NCBI RefSeq assembly: GCF_900302475.1
Contig: NZ_OMOQ01000001.1
Coordinates: forward strand, 186,001-250,000
Origin: Defluviimonas aquaemixtae
GTDB lineage: Bacteria > Pseudomonadota > Alphaproteobacteria > Rhodobacterales > Rhodobacteraceae
Length of the DNA stretch: 64,000 bases
Direction: 5' to 3'
The translations under genes were made by a program, and so were the position numbers. Positions 25,385 to 34,434 of the stretch are shown here, in pieces; position 1 is the first letter of the stretch; every line of letters begins with the position of its first letter. Under the pieces are notes generated by a model, which did not search any database, was not told where the DNA came from, and worked only from the letters and a program-made list of their open reading frames with translations.

Positions 25385-26563
25385 TCAGATGCCGACGTCG
25401 AGAATCGCGCTGGCAAGCACCGGCACGGACTTGGCATTCAGCCCCGCGATGTTCAGACGTGAATCGCCCACCATGTAGATCCCGTGCTCGGACTTCAGCC
25501 GTTCCACCTGTTCGGGCGACGCCCCGAGGCGCGAGAACATGCCGCGATGCTCGGCGATGAAGCCGAAGCGATCGGAACCCGAAAGCGTCCGCAACTCCTT
25601 TGCGAGCTGTTCACGCAGCCCGAGCATGCCCAGCCGCATCTCCTCAAGTTCCGCCTGCCAGTCGCCCCGAAGCGCGGGGTCTTCGAGAATCATCGTGACG
25701 AGCCGCGCGCCGTGGTCCGGCGGGAAGGAATAGTTTTGCCGATTGAGGAAGGCGAGCGTGCCTTGCGTGACCTCGCGTTTCGCAGGCTCGGACAGCGCGA
25801 TGAGCGCGCCGGTGCGCTCGCGGTAGATGCCGAAGTTCTTCGAGCACGAGGCGGCGATCAAAACCTCCGGCAGCCGTTCTGCGATCAGCCTGACGCCCGC
25901 TGCATCGTCGTCGAGCCCGTCGCCGAAGCCCTGATAGGCGATGTCGATCATCGGCATCGCGCCGGTCTTCTCGCAAAGATCGGCGACCGCGCGCCATTCG
26001 GGCAGCGTTAGATTCGCGCCCGTGGGATTGTGGCAGCAGCCGTGCAAGAGCACGACATCGCCCGCCTTGACAGCGGCCAGATCGGCCATCATGCCGTCGA
26101 AATCGACCGCCCGCGTCTCGCCGTCGAAGTAGCGGTAAGGCTTCGTCGGGATCTTGAGATAGTTCAGGATCGACAGGTGATTGGGCCAGGTCGGGTCCGA
26201 GACCCACAAGGCGGCTTCGGGGTTCGCCAGGCGGATGAGTTCGAAGGCCTGCCGGCAGGCGCCGGTGCCGCCCGGCGTCGCGACCGAGGAGAGGCGGTCG
26301 GAGAGCGCCTCGCCGAGGACCAGCGTCGCCATCGCGGCGTTAAAGGCAGGATCGCCCGCAAGCCCGGTGTAGCTTTTGGTGGTCTCCGTTTCCCACAGCT
26401 GCTTCTCGGCCGCCTTGACCGCGCGCATCACGGGGGTCACACCGTCGGCGCTCTTGTAGACACCGACGCCGAGGTCGATCTTGTCCTCGCGCGGATCGGC
26501 CCGGAACTGGCCCATGAGTTGCAGGATCTTGTCGGCGGGTTGCGGCTTGAGATTGCCCAGCAT
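25385..26563 (-). CDS. Aromatic/aspartate-type amino acid aminotransferase
   Basis: A 392-residue class I PLP aminotransferase of the aspartate/tyrosine aminotransferase (AspC/TyrB) group. It opens LKPQPADKILQLMGQFRADP. It has HGCCHNPTGANLT with the substrate-binding Asn, and the PLP lysine in ASCSKNFGIYRERTGAL. C-terminal MFSRLG and the Arg of DSRLNIAG complete the site. The group transaminates Asp, Tyr, Phe and, in several organisms, cysteine. It starts 13 bp after the mercaptopyruvate sulfurtransferase stop on the same strand. Confidence 0.92.
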   Translation of the reverse strand: MLGNLKPQPADKILQLMGQFRADPREDKIDLGVGVYKSADGVTPVMRAVKAAEKQLWETETTKSYTGLAGDPAFNAAMATLVLGEALSDRLSSVATPGGTGACRQAFELIRLANPEAALWVSDPTWPNHLSILNYLKIPTKPYRYFDGETRAVDFDGMMADLAAVKAGDVVLLHGCCHNPTGANLTLPEWRAVADLCEKTGAMPMIDIAYQGFGDGLDDDAAGVRLIAERLPEVLIAASCSKNFGIYRERTGALIALSEPAKREVTQGTLAFLNRQNYSFPPDHGARLVTMILEDPALRGDWQAELEEMRLGMLGLREQLAKELRTLSGSDRFGFIAEHRGMFSRLGASPEQVERLKSEHGIYMVGDSRLNIAGLNAKSVPVLASAILDVGI

Positions 26564-26576
26564 GGCGTAGCTCCTG

Positions 26577-27428
26577 TTATCCGGTGGCGATCTTCAGATC
26601 GCCATACATCCCCCATTCTGACCAGGAACCGTCGTAGAGCGCGTGGTCGCGCTTGCCGAGCCGCTCGAGCGCGAGGTTCAGAATCGCGGCCGTCACGCCG
26701 GAGCCGCAGGTCGTGATCGCGGGCCGCGACAGGTCAGCGCCCGCGGCGCCGAACGCTGAGCGAATCTCGTCGACGGACTTCATTGTGCCGTCTGCGTTCA
26801 GCAGGTTGCGGTAGTGAAGGCTGACGGAACCGGGAATGTGGCCGGACCGCAGCCCTTCGCGCGGCTCCTCCTCGTCGCCCTTGAACCGGGTAGGGCTGCG
26901 CGCGTCGATGATGACGTGATTGCCCAGCTTCGCGGCTGCGGCGACCTGGGTCACGTCCTTCACGAGATGCGCCTGGCGCTGCACCGTGATGTGGCGGTCG
27001 CGCAGGACGGGGGGCATGTCCTCGACCGGCCGCCCCTCGGCCCGCCATTTCGGAAAGCCGCCGTCGAGCACGGCGACGTCCGTCTTGCCCATGAGCCGGA
27101 ACAGCCACCACACGCGGGCGGCCGAGAAGAGGCCCGCGCCGTCATAGACGACGACCTGATGACCGTCGCCCACGCCCATCGCGCGCATCCGGCTGATGAA
27201 CTTCTCGGGCGGCGGCGCCATATGCGGAAGGGGCGAGCGCTGGTCGGAAATCTCGTCGATGTCGAAGAATCGCGCGCCGGGGATGTGGGCGTCGTCGTAT
27301 TCCGCCTTCGCGTCTCGTCCGGCATCGGGCAGGTACCACGATGCATCGAGGATCCGGATATCGGGATCCTTCAGATGTGCCTCTAGCCAGTCGGTGGAAA
27401 CCAGTGTTGTCGGATCGTCCTCTGGCAT
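26577..27428 (-). CDS. sseA: 3-mercaptopyruvate sulfurtransferase (two-domain rhodanese)
   Basis: A 283-residue tandem rhodanese. The N-terminal inactive domain opens LVSTDWLEAHLKDPDIRILD. The C-terminal catalytic domain has the active loop TTCGSGVTAAI, whose CG[S/T]GVT sequence is diagnostic of 3-mercaptopyruvate rather than thiosulfate sulfurtransferases. The enzyme moves sulfur from 3-mercaptopyruvate to thiols or cyanide. It is first in a two-gene run with the aminotransferase, which could supply mercaptopyruvate from cysteine. Confidence 0.93.
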   Translation of the reverse strand: MPEDDPTTLVSTDWLEAHLKDPDIRILDASWYLPDAGRDAKAEYDDAHIPGARFFDIDEISDQRSPLPHMAPPPEKFISRMRAMGVGDGHQVVVYDGAGLFSAARVWWLFRLMGKTDVAVLDGGFPKWRAEGRPVEDMPPVLRDRHITVQRQAHLVKDVTQVAAAAKLGNHVIIDARSPTRFKGDEEEPREGLRSGHIPGSVSLHYRNLLNADGTMKSVDEIRSAFGAAGADLSRPAITTCGSGVTAAILNLALERLGKRDHALYDGSWSEWGMYGDLKIATG

Positions 27429-27504
27429 GGCCGCCCCCCTGCTTGACTGATATCCCTTATCCGGCAGTGCAAAGAGGGACGCAAGGCCCGCTTTCCGGCG
27501 CTCG

Positions 27505-27975
27505 TCAGCCCTGCTTCAGAAGCCGCTGCTTCTGGCGGTTCCAGTCGCGCTTCGCTTCCGTCTGGCGCTTATCGGTGACCTTCTTGCCTTTCGCGATGCC
27601 GATCTTCAGCTTCACGATGCCCTTGTGATTGAAATACATGACTAAGGGAACGAGCGTCATGCCCTCGCGCCCCACGGCCTGCCAAAGCCGGGACAACTCC
27701 TTCTTCGAGACCAGAAGCTTGCGCCTGCGGCGTTCTTCATGCCCGAAGATTCCGGCCTGCTTGTAGGGTGCGATGTAGCCGTTGATCAGCCACAACTCCC
27801 CGTCCTCGACCGAGGCGTAGCTGTCGGCGATGTTGGACTGGCCGGTCCTCAGCGACTTCACCTCCGACCCGCTCAGCACGATTCCGACCTCGAGATCGCT
27901 CTCGACGAAGTAATCGAACCGCGCGCGGCGGTTTTCGGCGATCACCTTGTAGTTCGGGTTGGTTTTCTCGGCCAT
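27505..27975 (-). CDS. smpB: SsrA-binding protein SmpB
   Basis: A 156-residue tmRNA-binding protein required for trans-translation rescue of stalled ribosomes. It has [32 protein letters not shown] and the C-terminal basic tail [20 protein letters not shown], all full length. ATG at 27975 gives [10 protein letters not shown]; an ATG three codons upstream (27984) is also possible. No tmRNA gene is recognisable nearby. Confidence 0.96.
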   Translation of the reverse strand: MAEKTNPNYKVIAENRRARFDYFVESDLEVGIVLSGSEVKSLRTGQSNIADSYASVEDGELWLINGYIAPYKQAGIFGHEERRRRKLLVSKKELSRLWQAVGREGMTLVPLVMYFNHKGIVKLKIGIAKGKKVTDKRQTEAKRDWNRQKQRLLKQG

Positions 27976-28129
27976 GGCCGGCATGAGATAGGCGAGGCGC
28001 GGCACGGTGTCCAGATTGCGCGGGTTGCGGCAGTCGGCGCGATATCTGCAAACTGTCGGCAAAACGTATGGCAGGCATGTGCCCGGCAGGAGGCTCGGGC
28101 GCGCAGGCCGCCGCGGAAAGGAGAGCCCG

Positions 28130-28567
28130 ATGTTCGTTCAGATTTTGCTGGGCACCATTTTGATACTTCTGTCCATCCTGGTCTCGGGACTGGCCTTCTG
28201 GGCGCTGGAAGTCCTGTTCGTGCGCACCAGGCCCTGGCTCTTGCGCGAGCCGCACCGCCCGAAACTGACGCTTGTGCTGTCGATCTCGGTGATGTGGGTG
28301 CTGGCGATGGTGACGGCAGGGGTCTGGATCTGGGCGGTGGCGCTCCGGGCGCTCGGCATCTTCGTGACGATGGAGGCGTCGGTTTACTTTTCGCTCGTTG
28401 CCTTCACGACGCTCGGTTTCGGCGACATCCTCCTGCCGCAGGACTGGCGGCTCCTTGGGGGCATGGCGGCTGCGAACGGGTTATTGAGCATGGGGCTTCT
28501 GACGGCGATGCTGGTCGAAGTGCTGCGCCAGATCCGCATGGGGCAGATCGAGAGGAAGGGGCGATGA
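28130..28567 (+). CDS. Two-TM potassium-channel-like protein
   Basis: A 145-residue membrane protein. It has a first hydrophobic helix (~3-27), a second at ~50-75, a pore helix with the selectivity filter TTLGFGD (~100-106), and a final helix ~115-135. The TxGFGD filter is the K+ channel signature, so the protein is an ion_trans_2-type subunit without an RCK/TrkA regulatory domain. AAGGAGA lies 7 nt before ATG 28130. Its stop overlaps the start of the ProC-like gene by 4 nt (ATGA). Confidence 0.85.
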   Translation: MFVQILLGTILILLSILVSGLAFWALEVLFVRTRPWLLREPHRPKLTLVLSISVMWVLAMVTAGVWIWAVALRALGIFVTMEASVYFSLVAFTTLGFGDILLPQDWRLLGGMAAANGLLSMGLLTAMLVEVLRQIRMGQIERKGR

Positions 28568-29364
28568 GCGCGCAGGGACCGATCGGCATCATCGGCGGTA
28601 ACGGCCAACTCGGCGGTGCCATCGCACGGGGCATACTGATGTCGGGGACCGTCGCGCCCGAGCGGCTGTGGATATCCAGCCGGTCGGGGCAGGCGGCGGG
28701 GTTCGACGCGTGGCCGGGCGTGCGGTTCACGCGCGACAACGGTGAGCTTTCAGGCGCTTGCGAGACGGTGATCTTGTCGGTGCCGCCCGCCAACGCCAAG
28801 GATATAGCGATCACGGCGCCGGACCGGCTCGTGGTTTCGGTCATGGCCGGGGTGACGCGGGCCGATCTCGCCCGGCTGACCGGCGCGGTCCGTATCGTCC
28901 GGGCCATGTCGAGCCCGGCGGCCGGGGAAGGTCTCGCCTATTCGCCCTGGGTGGCGAGCGAAGGCGTGACCGAGGCCGACCGCGCGACCGTCCGCGCCAT
29001 CTTCGGCGCCTGCGGCGTGACCGACGAGATCGCGGACGAGGCCCATATCGACCACTTCACCGCGATGACGGGTCCGGTGCCGGGCTTCGTCGCGCTCTTC
29101 GCCGACGGCATGATCCGCTACGCCGAGGGCGCCGGGATCGCGCCAGACGTGGCGGAGCGGGCAGTGCGGCAACTCTTCCTCGCGAGCGGCGAGGTGCTGG
29201 GCAAGGGGGCGGAGACCCCGGCCGGGCAGGTCCGGGCGATGGTGGATTATGCCGGGACGACGGCGGCCGGGCTGGTCGCGATGGAGAAGGCCGGGATCGC
29301 GCGTGTCATCGCCGAAGGGCTCGATGCGGCGGTCGAGCGGGCGCGGGGGATCTCACGGGAGTAG
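28564..29364 (+). CDS. Pyrroline-5-carboxylate reductase-like oxidoreductase
   Basis: A 266-residue protein with an N-terminal Rossmann motif IGIIGGNGQLGGAIARGIL (8-25) and the ProC-family layout. SVMAGVTRADLARL and RIVRAMSSPAAGEG match the P5CR sheet region. The C-terminal helical domain has MTGPVPGFVALFADGM where true ProC has SGSGPAY. The family reduces P5C to proline with NAD(P)H; the altered motif suggests a paralogue with a different imine/ketone substrate. Its start overlaps the channel gene stop by 4 nt. Confidence 0.82.
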   Translation: MSAQGPIGIIGGNGQLGGAIARGILMSGTVAPERLWISSRSGQAAGFDAWPGVRFTRDNGELSGACETVILSVPPANAKDIAITAPDRLVVSVMAGVTRADLARLTGAVRIVRAMSSPAAGEGLAYSPWVASEGVTEADRATVRAIFGACGVTDEIADEAHIDHFTAMTGPVPGFVALFADGMIRYAEGAGIAPDVAERAVRQLFLASGEVLGKGAETPAGQVRAMVDYAGTTAAGLVAMEKAGIARVIAEGLDAAVERARGISRE

Positions 29365-29400
29365 CGGCGAGCGGCTGTGTGTCTGCTCCGAGCCCATTTT

Positions 29401-29419
29401 ACAGGATGCTGCATCCTGT
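29401..29419 (+). terminator. Hairpin after the ProC-like gene
   Basis: Perfect 8-bp arms (ACAGGATG and CATCCTGT) around a 3-nt loop, preceded by TTTT but without a following T-tract. It is 36 bp past the stop. It may be a bidirectional or mRNA-stabilising hairpin and lies at the edge of the compositionally different kinase gene. Confidence 0.4.
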
Positions 29420-29487
29420 CCGAATGGCTCACTTGAACGAAGAAACCGCCTCTACCGCCGGATCGACGTGCTTGTTAGACAGGCTGT

Positions 29488-30045
29488 ATGCCAAACTATG
29501 TTCCCCCCAACGAGGCACAAGACATTTTGCGCCAAGCACAGCGTGTCCTAGTGATTGGGTGTTCTGGTGGCGGGAAGACTACCTTGGCACTCAAACTGGC
29601 TCAGAGTTGTGCGCTTGAGTATCAATCAATCGACCGTGATGTGCGCTGGCTCCCCGGATGGCAGGTCCGAAATCGTGAGGAACAAAGACTGCTCCTCCAA
29701 GAATTCGTGGAGCGAGATAGATGGGTTATGGACGGCAGTGGAGCGTCAACTTTTGACATTCGTGTGCCAAGGGCGGAACTGATTATTTGGTTGCGTGTCC
29801 CTCGTTTTGTCGCAATTCTTGGCGTTGCAAAACGCGTTGTGAAGAACTACGGCACGGTACGGGTGGCGATAGCCGAAGGATGTCCAGAGCCGTTTCCTGA
29901 TCGAGAATTTCTCTCTTACATCTGGAATTTTGAACGTAAATCTGCGCCCGAGTTCGTGAAGCAAATAGACCGATTTGGCCCGAACGTGCCGGTGACGGTT
30001 CTAAGATCGCGTAGGGAATTCGATTTACTCATTCCCGGAACCTGA
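29488..30045 (+). CDS. P-loop kinase-like protein (FlaR/topology-modulation type), probably acquired
   Basis: A 185-residue small P-loop NTPase. Walker A is GCSGGGKTT (24-32). A segment YQSIDRDVRWLPGWQ and the later WVMDGSGASTFDIRVPRAEL match the adenylate-kinase-like family annotated as 'DNA topology modulation protein FlaR', whose real function is a nucleotide/small-molecule kinase at best. By eye its base composition is clearly less GC-rich than its neighbours and it uses codons rare here (AGA, TTA, CTA, ATA). That suggests recent transfer. It sits alone, with 123 bp before and 61 bp after, and no mobility gene adjacent. Confidence 0.8.
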   Translation: MPNYVPPNEAQDILRQAQRVLVIGCSGGGKTTLALKLAQSCALEYQSIDRDVRWLPGWQVRNREEQRLLLQEFVERDRWVMDGSGASTFDIRVPRAELIIWLRVPRFVAILGVAKRVVKNYGTVRVAIAEGCPEPFPDREFLSYIWNFERKSAPEFVKQIDRFGPNVPVTVLRSRREFDLLIPGT

Positions 30046-30106
30046 CATTGGCGCAGCCGCAGCGAAAGCTCACTTCGTCCGGCAATCCGGACAACCACGG
30101 CTTCGG

Positions 30107-31774
30107 TCATGCCGCCTTTCCCTCGCCCCGATAGATCACCCGCCCGCCGCAGATCGTGAGCGCGACCGACATGTCCGCCACGGCCTCTGCCGGGGTTGTC
30201 TCGATGTCGCCCGACAGCACGACGATGTCCGCCGCCAGGCCGGGCCTGAGCGTGCCCGTCACGTGGTCCCGGTGCGCGGCCCAGGCACCGCCCGCGGTGT
30301 AGGCGCGGAGGATGTCGTGCAGGGCCACGCGCTGGTCGGTGCCTCCCTCATAGGTCGGCCGGGTCAGGGCGGCGTGGATGCCGCGCAGGACCGAGATGTC
30401 GGTCACGGGCCAGTCGGAGGCGAAGGCGAGCGGCGCGCCCGCCTCGGCCAGCGTCCGGCAGAGATAGGCGTCCTTCAGCCGGTGCCGGCCGATCACGTCG
30501 ATCGTCGGGTAGAGCCCGAAATCCATCGCGCCCGGTGCGTGCGGCGGCTGGACCGAGGCGGTGATGCCGAGGGCGCCGAGGCGGGGGATGTCGGCGGGGT
30601 CGATCATCTCGATATGCTCGATCCGGTGGCGGCTGTCGCGCTTGCCGTTGGCCTTCCGCGCCGCCTCGTAGCCGTCGATCGTGGTCCGGACCGCGCCGTC
30701 GCCGATGGCGTGGACGGCGATCTGGAGGCCGCGCCGGTCGATCTCGGCCGCGATCTCGTTGAAGCGCGGGCCGGGGAAGAGCGGCTCGGAGCGGTGACCG
30801 GGACGTCCGGGATAGTCGTCGAGCCGGAAGGCGGTGCCCGAGTCGATCACGCCGTCCATGAACATCTTCACGAAGCCCGAGCAAAGCCAGTCGTCGTCGA
30901 AATCGCGCGTCATCGCCTCGGCCCGGTCGAGCGCGGAGAGCTCCATATGCGGCTTGAAGTGGAACGGCACCTTCACGCGTTGGGTGAGCTCGCCCGCCTC
31001 CCGCATTTCGCTCAGAAGCTCCAGCGTGTAGCGGTTGCCGTCCATGTTGACGATCGAGGTGACGCCGTGCTTCGCGGCGTGGGCGAGCCCGGCGGCGACC
31101 TTTTTCCGGTCGATGGCGCGGGCGGCCGCGTCGGGCCAGGGGGCGGGCTCCTCCCCCGTCGCGATGCCGAGATTGAGCCGCGCTTCGCCGCCGAGCGCGA
31201 TGACCGGGGCGAAGGCCTCGAATTCCCTGAGTTCGCCGGTGGCGCGTCCGTCGTCGCCCATCACCACTTCGTGGCCGTGGGGCATCTTCGCGCCGTCGAG
31301 GATGCCCGCGGCCTTCAGGGCGGCGGTGTTGGCCCAGACGGTGTGATGGTCGTGCGCGCCGATGGCGATGGGTCGGTCGGCGATCACCGCGTCTAGGTCG
31401 TGGCGTGTCATCGGGTGGTCGAGCATCGCATAATGCCCGCCCTGCGCCATCAGGAGCGGGCGGTCGGGATGGCGGCGCGCGAAATCGCGGAAGGCGCGGG
31501 CGATGGCGTCCCTGCCCTCGACATGGCCAAGCTGGAGATGGGCGAGCTCGGCGCCGCCGAGGACGAGATGCAGGTGGCTCTCGAAGAAGCCGGGCAGGAG
31601 CGTCGCGCCGCCGCAGTCGATGGTCTCGGTCGTCGGCCCAGCGAGCGCCTCGATCTCGGCCCGCGCGCCGATGGCGGCGACCCGTTCCCGGCCGAGGGCG
31701 ACGGCCTCTGCGCGCGGGCGGCCGGGATCCATTGTCAGGATGCGGGCGTTGGTTAGGATAATATCGGGGGTCAT
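30107..31774 (-). CDS. Amidohydrolase family protein (YtcJ-like)
   Basis: A 555-residue metal-dependent hydrolase of the YtcJ/amidohydrolase-3 group. The beta-sandwich N-terminus gives ILTNARILTMDPGRP. The metal site HxH is in FFESHLHLVLGG. Further ligands are in AVHAIGDGAV and SRHRIEHIEMIDPADI, and ASDWPVTDISVLRGI holds the catalytic Asp. The C-terminal strand returns with GLAADIVVLSGD. Members hydrolyse varied amides or esters; the substrate is unknown. It is transcribed toward the kinase-like gene (convergent) and is divergent from the DUF202 gene. Confidence 0.9.
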   Translation of the reverse strand: MTPDIILTNARILTMDPGRPRAEAVALGRERVAAIGARAEIEALAGPTTETIDCGGATLLPGFFESHLHLVLGGAELAHLQLGHVEGRDAIARAFRDFARRHPDRPLLMAQGGHYAMLDHPMTRHDLDAVIADRPIAIGAHDHHTVWANTAALKAAGILDGAKMPHGHEVVMGDDGRATGELREFEAFAPVIALGGEARLNLGIATGEEPAPWPDAAARAIDRKKVAAGLAHAAKHGVTSIVNMDGNRYTLELLSEMREAGELTQRVKVPFHFKPHMELSALDRAEAMTRDFDDDWLCSGFVKMFMDGVIDSGTAFRLDDYPGRPGHRSEPLFPGPRFNEIAAEIDRRGLQIAVHAIGDGAVRTTIDGYEAARKANGKRDSRHRIEHIEMIDPADIPRLGALGITASVQPPHAPGAMDFGLYPTIDVIGRHRLKDAYLCRTLAEAGAPLAFASDWPVTDISVLRGIHAALTRPTYEGGTDQRVALHDILRAYTAGGAWAAHRDHVTGTLRPGLAADIVVLSGDIETTPAEAVADMSVALTICGGRVIYRGEGKAA

Positions 31775-31889
31775 GTTGTCCTCGCGGGCAAAGGTCGAGC
31801 GATCTAAACCCGAGAGGAAGGCTCTTGGGAAGGGCAGGCGTCGTCACATACCGTCGCGCTGGCGGGCGGGCTTGCATCAGGTAGGAGAC

Positions 31890-32252
31890 ATGAGCAAAAA
31901 GCAGACGGAATCCGAATACCGGACGGATCTGGCTCGGGATCGGACGCTTCTGGCCAACGAGCGCACGTTTGCGAGCTGGAACGGCCTTGGCCTCGGCTCC
32001 GTCGGCGTGGCGGTCGCGCTCAAGGCAGTGTTCGGTGCGTTTGAGCCGACCTGGGCGGCAAAGCTGGTCGCGTCGATGTTCCTCTTGGCGGCGGTGCTCG
32101 TCTTCTGGGCTGCACGGCATCAGGCCTGCAAGACCTATGCGCGGCTTCAGGAGGCCGAAGCCGAGGCGCAGCCACCGTCGCGGATGACAACGCTCGCCTG
32201 GGTCCTGTCGCTTTCAACCATCGCGACCGGTGTCGTGCTTTGGAGCCTGTGA
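31890..32252 (+). CDS. YidH/DUF202 family inner-membrane protein
   Basis: A 120-residue small membrane protein. The N-terminal LARDRTLLANERTFASWN is the DUF202 signature, followed by three hydrophobic helices (~36-55, 58-78, 98-118). No biochemical function is established for the family. TAGGAG lies just before ATG 31890. It is divergent from the amidohydrolase and precedes dnaX by 62 bp on the same strand. Confidence 0.88.
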   Translation: MSKKQTESEYRTDLARDRTLLANERTFASWNGLGLGSVGVAVALKAVFGAFEPTWAAKLVASMFLLAAVLVFWAARHQACKTYARLQEAEAEAQPPSRMTTLAWVLSLSTIATGVVLWSL

Positions 32253-32314
32253 CGGTTTACGCCGCCCGACGCGCGGCCTAACCTGACGGCCGATCCCGAA
32301 TCCCGAGATTGCCC

Positions 32315-34063
32315 ATGTCAGAGACGACCGGGACCCGATACCAGGTCCTCGCCCGCAAGTACCGCCCGGAAACCTTCGCCGACCTTGTCGGTCAGGAGGC
32401 GATGGTGCGCACGCTGAAGAACGCCTTCGCTGCCGACCGGATCGCGCAGGCTTTCATCATGACGGGCATAAGGGGGACCGGAAAGACGACGACAGCGCGG
32501 ATCATCGCCAAGGGGATGAACTGCGTCGGCGAGGACGGCACGGGCGGGCCGACGACGGACCCGTGCGGCAAGTGCGAACATTGCGTTGCCATCATGGAAG
32601 GCCGCCATGTCGACGTGATCGAGATGGACGCGGCCTCAAATACCGGTGTCCAGAACATCCGTGACGCGATTATCGACAGCGTGGCCTATCGCGCCGCCTC
32701 GGCCCGCTACAGGGTGTTCATCATCGACGAAGTCCACATGTTGTCGACGAGCGCGTTCAACGCGCTTCTGAAGACGCTGGAGGAACCGCCCGCGCATGTG
32801 AAGTTCATCTTCGCCACGACCGAGATCCGCAAGGTGCCGGTCACTGTGCTGTCGCGCTGCCAGCGCTTCGATCTGAGGCGGATCGAGCCCGAGGTGATGA
32901 TCGCGCTTCTGCGCAAGATCGCGACGGCGGAGAAGGCCGAGATCACGGACGACGCGCTCGCGCTGATCACGCGGGCGGCGGAAGGCTCGGCGCGCGACGC
33001 GACCTCGCTGCTCGATCAGGCGATTTCGCACGGCGCGGGGGAGACCACGGCCGATGAGGTCCGCGCGATGCTGGGGCTGGCCGACCGGGGCCGGGTCATG
33101 GACCTCTTTGACCTGATCCTCAGGGGTGATGCGGCGGGAGCTTTGAACGAGCTTGGCGCGCAGTATTCCGACGGGGCCGACCCGATGGCGGTGTTGCGCG
33201 ATCTGGCCGAGATCACCCACTGGGTCAGCGTCATCAAGATCACGCCGGAGGCCGCCGACGACCCGACCGTTCCGCCGGACGAACGCGCGCGCGGGCTCGG
33301 CATGGCAGAGGCGCTGCCAATGCGCGTGCTGACGCGGCTTTGGCAGATGCTGCTAAAATCGCTGGAAGAGGTCGCGGCCGCACCGAACGCCATGATGGCC
33401 GCCGAAATGGCGGTGATCCGCATGACACATGTCGCGGAATTGCCCGACCCTGAGCAGCTTCTGCGCCGCCTGTCGAATGGACCCGGACCTACCGCGCCCG
33501 CTCCGCAGGGACGCGGCCCCGCGCCGTCGACCGGCGCAACGCATAGCGCGCCGCGGGCCACGTCCATTTCGTCGCCCGGCCCAGGCGGTGCTGCGACGGC
33601 GCTTGCGACAGCGCCGGAAGTTGCGCTGGCCCGCTACGCGACCTTTCCGGCGGTCGTGGAGCTGATCCGCTCTAACCGCGACGTGAAGCTTTTGATCGAG
33701 GTCGAGAATCATCTGCGGCTTGTCCGCTATGCACCAGGCCGGATTGAGTTTCAGCCGACCGAGGAGGCGCCGTCCGATCTTGCGCAGACGCTCGGTCAAA
33801 GGCTGCAAAGCTGGACCGGCGTGCGCTGGGGCGTTTCTGTTGTCGCCGAGGGCGGCGGCCCGACCATCGCCGAGGAGCGCGATGCCGACCGGATCACCGC
33901 CGAAGCGGCGGCGATGGAAAATCCGATTGTGAAAGCGGTCTTCGCTGCCTTCCCGAACGCGAAGATCATCGATATCAGGACGCCCGAGGAAACCGAGGCC
34001 CAGGCGGAGGCCGATGCCCTGCCCGAGGTCGAGGACGAATGGGATCCGTTCGAGGACAACTGA
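32315..34063 (+). CDS. dnaX: DNA polymerase III subunit gamma/tau
   Basis: The clamp-loader ATPase of 582 residues. It opens YQVLARKYRPETFADLVGQ. Walker A is GIRGTGKTTTAR (~45-56). The zinc-binding cysteines are in MNC and CGKCEHC, and Walker B/DExH is IIDEVHMLST. The sensor region FIFATTEIRKVPVTVLSRCQ follows. A Pro/Ala/Gly-rich linker at ~385-430 joins the tau C-terminal domain. I see no A6G-type slippery heptamer, so no sign of programmed gamma production. It heads the conserved dnaX-ybaB-recR cluster. Confidence 0.96.
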   Translation: MSETTGTRYQVLARKYRPETFADLVGQEAMVRTLKNAFAADRIAQAFIMTGIRGTGKTTTARIIAKGMNCVGEDGTGGPTTDPCGKCEHCVAIMEGRHVDVIEMDAASNTGVQNIRDAIIDSVAYRAASARYRVFIIDEVHMLSTSAFNALLKTLEEPPAHVKFIFATTEIRKVPVTVLSRCQRFDLRRIEPEVMIALLRKIATAEKAEITDDALALITRAAEGSARDATSLLDQAISHGAGETTADEVRAMLGLADRGRVMDLFDLILRGDAAGALNELGAQYSDGADPMAVLRDLAEITHWVSVIKITPEAADDPTVPPDERARGLGMAEALPMRVLTRLWQMLLKSLEEVAAAPNAMMAAEMAVIRMTHVAELPDPEQLLRRLSNGPGPTAPAPQGRGPAPSTGATHSAPRATSISSPGPGGAATALATAPEVALARYATFPAVVELIRSNRDVKLLIEVENHLRLVRYAPGRIEFQPTEEAPSDLAQTLGQRLQSWTGVRWGVSVVAEGGGPTIAEERDADRITAEAAAMENPIVKAVFAAFPNAKIIDIRTPEETEAQAEADALPEVEDEWDPFEDN

Positions 34064-34073
34064 GGAGAAAGAG

Positions 34074-34427
34074 ATGTTGAAGGGCTTGGGTGGGCTCGGC
34101 GGTCTTGGCGACATGACCAAGATGATGAAGGCCGCGCAGGACATGCAAGAAAAGATGGCCGCGCTTACCGAGGAGATGGACCGCATCATTGTCACCGGTG
34201 AAAGCGGGGCGGGGCTCGTCAAGGCGGTGTGCTCGGCGAAGGGAGAGTTGAAGTCGCTCGACATCGACGCGTCGATTTTCCAGCCGTCCGAAAAGGAGGT
34301 CGTCGAGGATCTGATCCTCGCCGCGATCAAGGACGCGCAGAAGCGCGCGGCCGACCGCATGCGCGAAGAACAGGCCAAGATGATGCAGGCGATGGGCCTG
34401 CCGGCCGACATGAAACTGCCGTTCTGA
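34074..34427 (+). CDS. YbaB/EbfC nucleoid-associated protein
   Basis: A 117-residue DNA-binding dimer of the YbaB/EbfC family. It has a Gly/Met-rich start ([20 protein letters not shown]) followed by a long helix, a small sheet ([13 protein letters not shown]) and a second helix ([18 protein letters not shown]). GAGGAG lies ~10 nt before ATG 34074. Its position between dnaX and recR is the standard bacterial order and suggests a role in recombination or nucleoid structure. Confidence 0.94.
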   Translation: MLKGLGGLGGLGDMTKMMKAAQDMQEKMAALTEEMDRIIVTGESGAGLVKAVCSAKGELKSLDIDASIFQPSEKEVVEDLILAAIKDAQKRAADRMREEQAKMMQAMGLPADMKLPF

Positions 34428-34434
34428 GGCGGTC

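Noticed and set aside
27976..28129. tmRNA gene next to smpB
   Set aside because: The gap is too short and has no tRNA-like acceptor or tag-coding segment.
30348..32120. 590-codon minus-strand frame overlapping the amidohydrolase
   Set aside because: Arg/Pro-rich shadow in another frame of a clear amidohydrolase.
32315..34063. Programmed frameshift making DnaX gamma
   Set aside because: No A6G-type slippery heptamer with downstream hairpin was found.
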